Assembly (NCBI RefSeq): GCF_020520425.1
Contig: NC_079487.1
Span: 52,056,719 to 52,120,718, forward strand
Length of the DNA: 64,000 nt
Direction: 5' to 3'
DNA from: Spinacia oleracea
Taxonomy: Eukaryota; Streptophyta; Magnoliopsida; Caryophyllales; Amaranthaceae
The notes under the pieces are model-generated. The model saw nothing but the letters and a program-made list of their open reading frames with translations, was not told the DNA's origin and did not search any database. A program made the translations under genes and the position numbers. Below, piece after piece: positions 11,629 through 22,837 of the stretch (the first letter of the stretch is position 1; the number at the start of each line of letters is the position of its first letter).

Positions 11629-12366
11629 TTAAATGTAGTAGTTAATATTGTTTTATTAAACTGTAAAAAATGTATCATAGTTAAACATGATGGTAGAAAC
11701 CATAATTACTAGTTTGTAAGTTAAACCCACAAACCACAGAGTTAACTAATTCGTAATTCAAAAGCGTCTCTTTTATCCCTCGACTGCCAGCTTTCGCCGC
11801 AAAATTTATTATTTCTTCTAATTTCATACCTGTTTACTGCTATCTGTAATATTAACCCCTATTTGATACCTCAGAAAAACATAGTAGAGTATTTGATTTC
11901 TGTGTTTTTTTTTAATAATGTTCATAACATTAAAATGGGACCATAAAATAGTGGAGGGATATTTTAAAGAATTTATAGTTATCTGTGGCCTCTCAGGCCA
12001 TCATTAAAGCTCTAATGTGTTTCACTTTTGCTCCATTATTCTCACTTTTCCTGGCAATCCCATGAGGATGGGGGCATTATTGACAGCTTTGCTTCAACTT
12101 TTTTATTTGCACATTCTAAAGTTAAACCCTAATAATTAGTATTTACCCTTCTTTATGCATGTTTTTTACTTCTTTTAGTAGTTCTTTCTTTTTTCTAGCC
12201 AAGAATCCAAAGAATGTTTTTGCATAATGCTGCTTCATGATTTTGATATTTTGTCTATCATCCTGAATAGAGTGAAAGTGCCAAATTCATAAAGTATTCG
12301 TATAGGATTTCATTGAACTTCAATCTTTTATTTTCAGAGTCTGCAATCTTGTACACCATTTTACTC
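11629..12366. other. Intergenic: AAF 3' UTR and MYOB promoter
   Basis: AT-rich sequence holding the 3' UTR of the AAF-like gene (tail after the TGA at 11626-11628) and the upstream region of the myosin-binding-protein gene. I see no gene or repeat structure. An open frame before 12367 on the + strand is an in-frame extension, but the family's conserved start is at 12367. Confidence 0.5.
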
Positions 12367-14536
12367 ATGGCTCCCAACAAGTTAGCTGCCATGCTAACCA
12401 GAAACAGTCGCAAAATTGTGTTTGTTCTAGTGCATTCTTTTCTTGAATGGGTTCTGATTGTTTTTCTTCTTTCTAACTCCATTTTCTCTTACATGACCAG
12501 AAAGTTTGCCCATTATTTTGGCCTTAAACAGCCTTGCATTTTGTGCTCTCAAATTGATCACTTACTAGAACCAATGAAAACTAGAGATTCTTACAAGGCT
12601 CTGGTTTGTGAGATTCATGCCAGTGAGATTTCAAAGATGGGTTACTGCTCGAATCATCACACATTTGCTGAATCACATCAAATGTGCGAGGAGTGTTTCC
12701 CTGCTAAGTCCAAGAACTTTCCCTCTTATCAGATTGAAAGTAACGAGAAAGTATGGAGATGCTCCTGTTGTGAGAAAATACAAGAGGACAAAGCTGAGGA
12801 AATTGGGTCGAAAGCTAATGATGTTGGCTCAGAATGTGAACCTCAGATCCTTTCGGATTTTGAAAGCATTTACCTCAGGGAAGCAGCAGAAGAGGACAGT
12901 AATGAAGATGATCAAGTGGATGCTCATACAGGTAGCTAGCTACACACCTTTTATTAGTATCATCAAATTCACAATACCAGCCTTTTTTAATTAACTTTAG
13001 ATCATTCATTAGACTTGACCATCTTAATCAGCTGATCTGAGCTGCATGATTAGTTCACCAAATTGAAAACTTGTAGAGTATTAACCTTGCTGCTTATGCT
13101 TAGCCTAAGCAAGTTGAGCTTAAACAGCCTGATTTTTGACATCTTTATTTTGTTTTCTTTTAGGAACTTAGACTGAAATTTAAGCTACAATATTTTTCAC
13201 AGACATCTTGTCATGCTTTCTATCAAAAAGCTAGTAATTTACCACTCGACTGTTGGGTTACATCTGCTGCTTCCCTGAAGTTTGATTTATCAACACGCAG
13301 AAGCTATTGAACCTAGATTTTTCGTAGAAAAACTGCATGAAAATAAAATTGACATTACTTTTTGGTAGAGTAAGTTCTTGAAATGAAGATAGAATATTCT
13401 CCATATAGGAGATTGACCAACTTTTGCTTTCAGCTGATGAAAACAAGACCAGAGTAGAAGAGGCCCTGCATGGAACTCTTTCGGATGAGACGAAGAGTGA
13501 TTATGATACTTTCATTACAATGAAAAGGCTCAAATCCGATCTTGAAAGTGAACAAAAAGCTAGAAATGAGCTGTATTCAGAACTAGAGGCAGAGAGAAAT
13601 GCTGCTGCAATAGCTGCAAACCAGACAATGGCCATGATAACAAGGCTTCAAGAAGAGAAAGCTGCAATGCAAATGGAGGCACTACAATACCAAAGGGTGA
13701 TGGAGGAGCAAGCAGAATATGACCAGGATGCGTTACAACTGTTAAATGAAGTAGTAGTCAGACGCGAGAAAGAGCAGAAAGAACTCGAGGAAGAACTAGA
13801 TGTGTATCGTGAGAGATTTTCAGATTATGATACAAAAGAGAAGGCTATGCAATTGATTCAGAAATGCAATGGGAATTTCACTTCTTCCTGCAGCATTGAC
13901 AATGATAGTGATGTGCTATCTATTGATTTAAATAATCATTATAACAAAGTTGAAGATAGTAATGTTTGCAAGGATAATTCTCTTATGGAATGTTCCAAAC
14001 AATGGGGTGCAATTGAAGATTCACTTGAAGAGCTTGAAGAAGAGAGAATCTCTATAATAAAACGGCTTAAGGAGTTGGAAGAGAAGCTTAAACAGGATGA
14101 ACAAGTGTTTGAGGAAGAAAACAAAATGGAGATTTTACTAGGTAAAAATGACTTGGACGATACAAATTCAGAGTTCTGCAGTCAAGAAGTAAATCTGGTA
14201 TCTTGTTGTTTCTCTAACAGCATAATGATCAGTAAAAATGATCCGAAAACAATGGCTTCAGTTGCTCGCAGACTGCTTGATCTTGTAGAATCAGATGATA
14301 ATGAAATAACATTAACTAATGAAGTTGGAGTAGATAAGGATAGCAAAAGGCTTGCAATGGAAAAGGAGATGGAGCATGTATATGGAAGGCTACAAGCATT
14401 AGAAGCTGATACAGAGTTTCTTAGGCACTGTATTGGCTCTGTCAATAAAGGAGATGAAGGACTACTTCTTCTTCAACAAATCTTGCAACATCTTCGTCAG
14501 TTAAGAGATGCAGAAATTTGCCTGTCATCAAATTAG
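12367..14536 (+). CDS. Probable myosin-binding protein (GTD-binding/DUF593), MYOB5/6-like
   Basis: Two exons, 12367-12931 and 13434-14536, with phase-consistent GT-AG borders; 1668 nt, 555 aa. The start is chosen because 'MAPNKLAAMLTRN' matches the usual opening of the family; an upstream in-frame ATG at 12313 would add 18 residues. A single membrane span lies at about residues 17-39. It is followed by cysteine motifs (CILC at 57-60, then CSNHH, CEEC and CSCC) and an acidic linker. The GTD-binding coiled coil is at about 218-317, with more coiled coil to the C-terminus. Family knowledge: these proteins bind the globular tail of class XI myosins and act as receptors on endomembrane vesicles. 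The length fits the shorter MYOB5/6 members. No damage seen. Confidence 0.85.
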
Positions 14537-15101
14537 GTCATCTTGTGTGTCAATGCTTATGTCCTTTTTACACTTTTTTTTCCTCTTGGTTCTTTATAGA
14601 GTTTCTTAGGCACTGTATTGACTCATGGTCTTTTTTTCACATAAACGTTGATAATATTTCGAATATGTTTGTCAAAAGTCAAAACTATTTGTTGACTAGA
14701 ATGAATAGTCTTATAATTTTATTTTTTTGTATTATTATATTAATGACATCATATTCCGATTGTTTTGTGGGAACATGACTAGAAGTTATAATTCATATCC
14801 ATTTGACAGGTCTAATGTAGGTATTGTATGTTAAATGGATGATATTTTTGGACAAAAGTTGTAAAAATGGAGTATATTTCAAAGGGGAAGAACAAATAAA
14901 AAGAAATAGTAAATCTGTAAACGAGAAGAAGTTAGTGAAACGAGGGAGTACATGATATATAAAGATGGAGTAGTGAATACATTAGATGATACGTAGTGTA
15001 ACGTGGTATATATATATAAATATAATTGGATAAAGTTTGGTTCCTGAAATATGATAAGCAGGTACAAGTTACAAGTAGAAGAAAAATAGTTTAACACATA
15101 A
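14537..15101. other. Intergenic between convergent MYOB and GASA genes
   Basis: The 3' ends of two convergent genes. It contains a 23-bp copy (14598-14620) of a coding stretch of the upstream gene (14413-14435). Near 14870-14950 there is MITE-like sequence ending 'ACGAGGGAGTA' with no clear partner end. No gene seen. Confidence 0.45.
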
Positions 15102-15465
15102 TTAAGGGCACTTGGGGCCACCTTGCTGGGTCTTCCAGTTGTTATAGCAAGGGCAAGATTGCTTGTTGCCATAAGTTCCATTTGGTACACAAAGACATTT
15201 GGAACAACACTTCAAACAGAAGAACATACATGGCTTCTTGTGTGATGTTGCTGAACATCTATACTTGCATTTTGGTCGGCATTCTCCTGGACGAAGCCTG
15301 TTGCTACCCTGTACATTTTTAACATTATTCATTTCTTATACAACCCAAATAAATTCAAAACGATACCAATTCATGTTTTCAAATTACCTCAATGACGGTT
15401 GAAAAAGCGACCAATAAGACCAGTAAAGTAACTAACACAACGCCCAAAATAGGACGCCCTGCCAT
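15102..15465 (-). CDS. Gibberellin-regulated GASA/Snakin peptide
   Basis: Two exons on the minus strand: 15465-15388 (26 codons) and 15308-15102 (68 codons plus stop); 94 aa. Exon 1 is a hydrophobic signal peptide opening 'MAGRPILGVV'. Exon 2 holds the GASA domain with all 12 cysteines in family order, including the CC pair and the closing 'GGPKCP'. The small mature part means it belongs to the short GASA proteins that lack a long variable linker. Such peptides are secreted, disulfide-rich and hormone-responsive, with roles in growth and defence. The intron donor is 'GAG|GTAATT' and the acceptor 'TGTACAG|GGT'. A CT-rich 5' UTR (15472-15497 on +) and a TATA run lie upstream. Convergent with the MYOB gene. 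Confidence 0.92.
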
Positions 15466-15580
15466 ATCCTAAACCTCTCTCTCTTTCTCTCTCTCTGGAG
15501 ATCAAACAAAAAAGTGGAACGTAATGCAAATTTAGAGAGATTGGGAAATGGCTTGTTAGTGATATGAAGTAACAAAGAGC

Positions 15581-15592
15581 TATATATATATA
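15581..15592 (-). promoter_or_regulatory. TATA region of the GASA gene
   Basis: An alternating TATA run about 116 bp upstream of the GASA start codon, the usual distance for a plant TATA box with a short leader. Confidence 0.5.
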
Positions 15593-15598
15593 CAATAT

Positions 15599-15633
15599 AC
15601 TGGTAACTGGTAACTGGTAACTGGTAACTGGTA
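15599..15633. repeat. 7-bp tandem repeat (ACTGGTA x5)
   Basis: Five exact head-to-tail copies of ACTGGTA immediately upstream of the GASA TATA region. Its length is likely to vary between individuals, and it sits where promoter spacing could matter. Confidence 0.9.
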
Positions 15634-17230
15634 AGTAAAAGTTAGGAGTAGTTTGAATTTCAAGTAAAGGATGATGATTTTTGGTTATTCAAGTGGGGAA
15701 GCAACAACCGTTTCTTTAGGCGTGATATGTGCTAGTTTTAATTGACGACTTTAAAGTGAGTTTTCTAACGGTAAATCCGGCGTGCATTTCTTTCGTTTAA
15801 CTTGTACACTTTTCTATATAATTGTTTCTTCTTTTGTCTAACTTTTATGTCATCTTAATGTTAGTTCAACAGTACCATGTCAATTGGAATACCAATTATC
15901 ACCGACGATTTTTTTTTTTTTTTATGTGGCTACTGGCTAGTCGGAATGTTAGGATATAAGAACCGCGATCCCGCGGTTCTCATTGTAAGCCTACGACTTG
16001 GATTGAGTCTAAATGTTCCTATTATCTGGATTATAGGGGATATTTAGACGATTGTGTCTTCTTCCCAAGTCTCAACAATGAACAATTCAAGTGGATAGAG
16101 GACAAGTTCAAAGAGCACATGAGATAGCCAGAATGTGCAGAATTTTGGTATAGAATTATGTAGTTTCGTTTTACATTGGTGTTGTGATAAAAAAAAAAGG
16201 GTTTACAACTTACAAGTAACAACTTTTTTCGACCTGTTATGCACATTTTAAAAACATATCCTTAGCAAGAGTATATAACTGATTAATGGGCCCTAAACTA
16301 ATAGAAGCCCAACAACAAGATCAGGCCTAATTAATAAGCCATGAGCCCGAAAAGAAAAAGAACGAAGTCAACCCAACACAGGTGAGGCCCAAAAAGAGCG
16401 CGAACCTAAGAAGACAAAAACCCAGCTCTAGTTGCAAGGTAATTGGAAACGAGGACCAGGTCAAGGGGAAGAGAAGCGGATGTGGCCATGACTAGCCGGT
16501 TTTCTTCTCCCATTCAAGCAGTTATGGAGAGTAACTCTCACTCTCCTTCAACCGCATCATAACCGCACCATATCAAGAGTGTAAATATGGAAGAAAACGA
16601 CATTTTTATTAAATAATCGTGCATTTAATTACATTCTTATTTTTAGTAGCTCATAGTCCAACCCCAATTGAATAATTTGTATTTGATTTCAAACCTATCA
16701 TCTACTGTTGTTTCAATATTTATATTTCTCATTCTTTCTCTCTTTTTACCTGTTCTGATAAATTTGAACCATTTTTTTTAATTAAGAGTGAACTTCTGCA
16801 TCACACGAGTTAAAAACTAATTTAATAAATCATTTACTCTTTGTTTATTGTTCAGCCTATTTACTCGGTTCGTTTAGCTAATTGATTTCAATTTCTCGGT
16901 GGACCGTGCGAGCTAGCACATGTTCCAACAACTAGTTTAAACAAAAACGAGGAAGAAACAAAAGATTTATTTAGATTTATTTTACTCATTTAGGCGTTTT
17001 CTTCCAATTTAACTTCAGTTGATCTTCAACCTCTTCACTTTTGATGGTATAGTAAAGAAATGTAAATGGAGAGGAGAGAGAAAACTCACAAATGACCCAA
17101 AAGTGGCAGTTTGTGACAATTGTGGAGTGAGCAAGGGGAGAGAGAAAGTGCCGAAAGGAAAATGAGTAGTTATTTTGATTTTTCCTTTTATTTCATCTAT
17201 TTATAGTTCGAATTTGACAGTTATGGTATA
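15634..17230. other. Repeat-like intergenic DNA without a recognisable gene
   Basis: AT-rich sequence upstream of the GASA gene. It contains a T-run (15909-15923), a perfect 9-bp-stem hairpin (15959-15980) and a moderately C/A-rich stretch (16280-16500) that looks like old LTR sequence. I can define no element ends and no coding region. Confidence 0.4.
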
Positions 17231-17575
17231 CTTCCCCCGTTTCATAAATATCGCACCATCTTTTTTTTACATTATTCACACTAGAACTTTGTTCATTGTT
17301 TGTGATTCCTACCTCAGAAAAATTGTAGTGATGTGAGATATTATTAGATTCGTATTGATATATATATTTCTAAATATAAATTTTTAGTGCCTGACAATGG
17401 TGGTTTTCAAACTGTGCTACACTCTAGTAGGAGGAGAGACCAGAGACCCTCAATCATCCCTACTGTGAACCATTTTCAAGTGTTGGACATTAAGGAGGCC
17501 ACACAGGATGATGTTGGGAGTGAGGATCAAAATGAGGATTGTGAAGATGGGGGAGGGGATCGGAGATGATGCAAA

Positions 17576-20500
17576 ATGTTGTTTCTAGGAGAGGGGACTC
17601 TCCTGGTAACAATGGATATGAATATTAGTTGGAATGTGAGGGGGATCAACACCCAGAGGAAGCAGAATGAGGTGAAAGCTTTTGTTCACTCTCATGGAGC
17701 TGAGTTAGTTGGTCTCCTTGACACAAATGTGCCCTATGCAAAAATGGGGGTCTTGTATGTTAACATGTTCAATGGGTGGTGTTTCACTACCAACAGTTGT
17801 AAAAGTAAAGGGGGTAGGACTGTGTTGGCATGGAATCTAAATGCTTTCACTCTTAGTGTGTTGAAGGTTACTAGTCAGCTGATTCATTGTTTGGTTTGTC
17901 CAAAAAGTGGTGATGTGGAGTTTTGTTGTACCTTTGTCTATGCTTTCAATCATAGCAAAGAGAGAGAAGATATGTGGAGGGACTTGAGTGGTTTTGGTCT
18001 TGGTATGAACAAGTCATGGGTGGTGTTAGGTGATTTCAATTGTGTTTTGAATGTGGATTAAAGAGTTGGTTCTCCTGTGAGGTACCAATCAATGGTTGAC
18101 TTCAGGAATTGTGTTAATATATGTGGTTTAGAAGATGTTAAAGCTGCTGGTCATTTCTACACTTGGAATAACAAACAAGCAGGAGATGCTAGGGTGTTTT
18201 CTAAAATTGATTGGGTTCTGGCAAATGACCTATGGTTCCAGAATTACCCTAGTGCAGAAGTTGGTTTCTTGTTTGAAGGAGAGTATGACCATTGTCCTAT
18301 TGTGCTTGCTGTCTATCCTATTGACAACATTACAAAGAAGCCATTTAGATACTTTTCTATGTGGAAACATGCTGAAGGATACACTGATCTGGTAAAGGTG
18401 AATTGGTCAAAGGGTGTTGTTGGCACTCTGATGTATCAGGTGGTTCAGAAGCTAAAAAGAATGAAAGGGGTATTTAGGGAGCTGAACAAAATAGGTTTTA
18501 ATGATATCCATGCTGCTGATCTAAAAGCTAAACAAGATTTGGAGACATGCCAGAAGGAACTCCACTCTAATCGTAGTGATAGTAAGCTTGCTGATAGAGA
18601 GGTGGATGCTGCTAAAAAGTATAAAGTCATGCATTCTGCTTACATGTCTTTTTTGAAACAAAAAGCAAAGGAAGCTTGGGCAAAAGATGGTGATGAGAAT
18701 AGTTCTTTGTTCCACAAAAGTATTAGAGCTAGGATCATTCACAACACAGTGCATGCCATACATGATATGAATGGTAATTGGGTGTGTGATCCTAAGTCTT
18801 TGTCTAATGCTTTTTTGGAATACTACCAGAAACTCTTGGGTACTAAAGCTGTTAGTAGAAGCATTGTTATGCCTGAAATTGTGCATGCTGGCCCTACTCT
18901 TGAGCAATTGCAGAAAGACCAACTATTGGTACCTGTTACTGGTGAGGAAGTCAAGCATGCCATATTTTCTATCAATGGAGATAAAGCTCCTGGCCCTGAT
19001 GGGTTTGGGAGCCATTTTTTCAAAGAAAACTGGAATATAGTAGGGGAGGATGTGACAAAGGTTGTTTTGGACTTTTTCCACACTGGAAAACTTCTGAAGG
19101 AGATCAACTCCACTACCATTACCCTGATCCCCAAGACAAAGTGTCCAAAAAGTGTTACTGAATTCAGGCCCATATCTTGCTGCAATGTAATTTATAAATG
19201 TATCACCAAGATTCTGTGTGAGATAATGAAATGTGTTTTACCTACACTGATAGCTGAGAATCAAGGGGCTTTTGTACACGGCAGGTTCATTATGCACAAT
19301 ATCATGATGTGTCAGGAAATTGTTAGACAATATGGAAGGAAGAATGCATCACCTGGTTGCTTGATCAAATTGGATATGCAGAAAGCCTATGATACAATTG
19401 AGTGGGATTTCTTGGAAGAAATGTTGCTTGCTTTAGGTTTCCCTCCTCAGTTTATTAAATGGATCATGACCTGTGTCACAACCCCTAAATTCTCCATTAT
19501 GATCAATGGTTTAGTCCATGGTTTCTTTGCGTCTCACAGGGGGTTGAGACAGGGGGACCCTTTATCTCCTCTGTTGTTTGTGGTGTGCATGGAATATCTG
19601 TCAAGAACTTTGTACAAGGTGGGTGAGGACAGTTGTTTCAAGTTCCACCCAAGATGCAGGTCAACAAAGTTAACCCACCTTTGCTTTGCAGATGACCTTA
19701 TTCTTTGCTGCAAGGGTGAGTTTAATTCCATTCACTTGCTCCTCCAAGGGTTCAAACTGTTTTCTGATACTTCTGGTTTGAAGGCTAACATTCAGAAGTA
19801 TGCAGTATATTGTGCTGGTATGAAAATAGATGTAGTGCAACAGGTTGTGGATGTATCTGGGTTTTCTTTGGGCACTTTTCCTTTTAGGTACTTAGGTGTA
19901 CCTATATACTTTAAAAGAATCACAAATGCTGATTGTGAAGGTCGAGTGGATAAAATGATGGCTAGGATCAAGACTTGGAGTTCTAGAAACCTTTCTTTTG
20001 CAGGAAGGTGAACTCTGATAAATGTAGTCCTCTTGAGCATTCACTCTTACTGGGCACAGGTGTTTATTCTCCCTAAATATGTGCTCAAAACTGTTGAGGC
20101 TATTTGTAGAGCCTTCTTATGGCAAGGCACCTATTTTTGTACTAAACCTGGTTATGTTGCCTGGGAAAAAGTGTGTAGCCCAAAGAAAGAAGGTGGTTTA
20201 GGAATTAGAAAGGTTCTTGCATGGAACATTGCAGCCTTGGGGAAATATGTGTGGGCAATAGCTAGGAAGCAAGACATTATGTGGGTTAGATGGGTGAATG
20301 CTATCTATATTAAGGCTGCTGATTGGTGGGAGTATCAGCCAAAACCTGATAGTGGATGGTACTAGAGAAAGATATGTGGTGTAAAGGAGGATCTGAAGGT
20401 GTTGTTCACTGAGGCTGAGTTGGCTCAAATGCCTAAGTACTCTATCCAGAAAGTATACCAGAAGCTGGTTCAGCATGATGATAAGGTCCCTTGGGGGTCT

Positions 20501-20797
20501 GCAGTGTGGAATAGAGCTTCTATTCCCAAAACTAGAGTGATTTGTTGGCTGATGGTGCAAGGGAGATTGCAAACAAGAACAAGATTGCATAAAATGGGCA
20601 TTTGCAATTCTACCAAATGCCTATTATGTGAGGCAAAGGATGAAACTCACTCACATCTGTTCTTTGACTGTGAATACAGCAGAAGATGCTTACAGGGGAT
20701 TGAAAGTTGGTTAGATATTCCTACTAACAAAGTACACTATATGGGCCTGTTGAGATGGGTTAATGGAAGAGTAAATGCAGCAAATTCAAGAAGATAG
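17576..20797 (+). pseudogene. LINE ORF2: endonuclease, reverse transcriptase, zf-RVT
   Basis: One continuous reading frame broken only by three stops: TAA at 18059-18061, TGA at 20009-20011 and TAG at 20363-20365. It ends with TAG at 20795-20797. Order seen: an apurinic-like endonuclease with 'GDFNCVL' and later 'DHCPIV'; the reverse transcriptase with 'PGPDG', 'LRQGDPLSPLLF' and the catalytic 'FADDL' at 19684-19698; and a C-terminal zinc-knuckle (zf-RVT) with 'CLLC' and 'H..LFFDC'. The absence of frameshifts points to a fairly recent insertion inactivated by point mutations. The protein would nick DNA and prime reverse transcription at the target. Confidence 0.92.
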
Positions 20798-21125
20798 CAA
20801 TGCACACTGCTGTCAATGCTATTGTTTATGTTCTTTGAAGAGCAAGGAATGATGCTCCGTGGAATCAGAAGGTCCCTACTCCTTCAGCTACTATTAGATT
20901 CATCCAGAGGAGTTTCATTGATAGATTAGCTCACATAGGTGCCAAGCAACCTAGTACTACTGACCAGATTTGGTGGAAGAACAAATGTGCAATTAAGACT
21001 TTGTTCTTCTTTTTCTTTTCTCATGACTGATGTCATGTTTGTTTGTTCCTTAGCTTGTTTGGCTTGGGACTTTGTTTTGTAATCTGGTTTTTCTTTGAGC
21101 AATGAAAATCTAATCTGACTTATCA

Positions 21126-21127
<2 letters not shown>

Positions 21128-21200
<73 letters not shown>
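21128..21200. repeat. (TA)n microsatellite at the LINE 3' end
   Basis: About 36 uninterrupted TA units directly after 'CTTATCAAAAA' of the LINE 3' UTR, followed by a T-run. It takes the place where a poly(A) tail would be expected. Confidence 0.95.
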
Positions 21201-21204
<4 letters not shown>

Positions 21205-21504
21205 TTTTTTTATAATGTTTAGTTATATATAATTCGAGATATTAAGAGTCAAATTATGCTTTGGAAATCATAAAGTCAATCATGGTACAATATTTAAGAA
21301 ACGGAGGAAGTATTATTCTTTTCATTTCAAATGTTACTTAAATGTTATTTTTGTCATTTCACATGTTATTTTAGTATGCGTTTTTATACACGCGCGTTTT
21401 GTGTTAGATTGGTTGTGTTTTATTCTGGGAGTACCATTAGTAAGATCCATACGGGTGTATAATTTAATAATTGACAACCAAAGCATGTAATAACTGGAGC
21501 TTTT

Positions 21505-22127
21505 TCGAGTTTATCTCCGAGATAAACGCATTCGTAAATCAAGTGGCATTTTACGTAAATAATACGATCTTCCTCCTCCTGACCTCCTGTCCTCCTCCCT
21601 CTTCGCAACCTCCGGCAGCTCTTCACGACCATCTTCGTCCTCCTCCCCCTTCACAACCTCTGTCATCTCTTCAGCCTTCACGACCATCTTCCTCCTCCCC
21701 CTTCGCAACCTCCGTCATCTCTCCTAAATCACGACATCTTCCTCCCCCTCCCCTGCTCATCCACAAAGTACTCCATTGATTTATGGTGGTGATGGTGTTC
21801 GTCGTCGCGAGGTTTCTCTCTCCTATATCGATGGTGCTCGTTGTCATCTTCCTCATCGTCATAGCGGTGGCTCCGATTGCTTTTCTCCGCCGTCGCTCTT
21901 TCCATCTCTTACAGATCTGAGATTTCCATTCCTCTCCATAACCTTTTTTTACATAAATATACAGTCAAATAAATTTAATATACAGTCAAGTAAGCTTAAT
22001 TGATAGTCATATTATAAAAGTATACAACTATAATCTAAAAATATACCGTCATCTTGTTTTTTAAACTGTTATTTACTATTATACCCCTTGATTTACTTGT
22101 TTCTGTTTATCTCCGAGATAAACTCGG
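21505..22127. mobile_element. TIR element with palindromic ends and a TC-rich core
   Basis: Both ends carry 'CGAGTTTATCTCCGAGATAA' in inverted orientation (21507-21527 and 22105-22126). The core repeat of each end is itself an 18/19 palindrome centred on CTCcGAG. Between them, 21570-21760 is pyrimidine-rich with imperfect repeats of a roughly 70-bp unit ('CTTCGCAACCTCCG', 'TTCACGACCATCTTC'). The open frames here on both strands are low-complexity artefacts. Target duplication not resolved. Confidence 0.55.
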
Positions 22128-22837
22128 AATTTCTCAAATAACTAAATCACCAATGCCAATAGTATCATTGTTTAAAACTTCAAAATAGACAAAAAAAATA
22201 GTAATTTTAAACAATCTTTACGCAAGATTAGTAATGTTGATGGCCCGCGTCTATACTCTCATTTCTTCCTCAAATATACTACGTAGTTGCTAACTTAGAC
22301 CATTGTTATCATGATCAAGGGTTAAATATCTTTTCTAAAGTAACTTTCGTTTGATAGCCCTTTTAAAATGGAGGAAATTGAAAATCACGATAATTCGCAA
22401 ATATAGATGCCGAGCAACCACATTGTAATTTGTACAAGACACCTCAACCTACACCAGACATATTCTTAGCGGACTTTAATGCAAAACAATGTAATGCAAA
22501 CATCAGTTTTGATACTTTCCAATTCCCAACCAGGGTACCCAAATATATCAAGCTGCCATTTTCACCATCAAACGTAAATATCCTTCAATATATCAAATGT
22601 TTTATCAGTTCCTGGCTTCCTGCTGTGCACCTATACAAATTAGTCAAAATGCATTCTATACAATATTGCTCTTAGTAAAACCAATATATCAGCAAAAATT
22701 CAGTTCTTCCCCAGCCAATTCACCAAAGCTAAACATGGTCTAATAATGTAGGAAGGAAACATGTATATTTTGGTTGTCACTCTTCAACATCAAGATGTCA
22801 ACTACTGAGTTCTTATCAGACAAGCTAACTGTTCAAA
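22128..22837. other. Presumed 3' flank of the unidentified minus-strand gene
   Basis: AT-rich, no convincing coding region on either strand. If the exons at 22838-26013 are real, 22400-22837 would include their 3' UTR on the minus strand. Confidence 0.3.

Larger units (their letters stand above)
17386..21200 (+). mobile_element. L1-type LINE, 5'-truncated
   Basis: Starts inside the end of ORF1 (an acidic C-terminal tail, 17387-17569, ending TGA) and runs through ORF2 to a 3' UTR. It closes in a long (TA)n tract rather than poly(A). Candidate target duplication: an AT-rich 'TATAAATTTTT' at 17375-17385 and 'TATAATTTTTT' just after the TA tract. Most of ORF1 is missing, as expected of incomplete reverse transcription. 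It inserted into a MITE. Confidence 0.88.
17231..21310. mobile_element. MITE split by a LINE
   Basis: The left end at 17231 ('CTTCCCCCGTTTCATAAATA') and the right end closing at 21310 are inverted copies with the same sub-terminal 'CACCAT' / 'ATGGTAC' blocks. TA flanks both sides (17229-17230 and 21311-21312). Only about 155 bp on the left and 110 bp on the right are MITE; the LINE at 17386-21200 fills the middle. Confidence 0.75.

Noticed and set aside
12258..12482. Minus-strand open frame over the MYOB start
   Set aside because: Shadow of the MYOB exon, which has clear family motifs on the plus strand.
14518..14778. 86-codon frame downstream of MYOB
   Set aside because: Overlaps the MYOB stop in another frame, is Phe/Ile-rich from AT-rich DNA and has no homology I can see.
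21471..22003. Open frames rich in Pro/Ser or Arg/Glu
   Set aside because: Created by the pyrimidine-rich repeat core of the TIR element; both strands are open.
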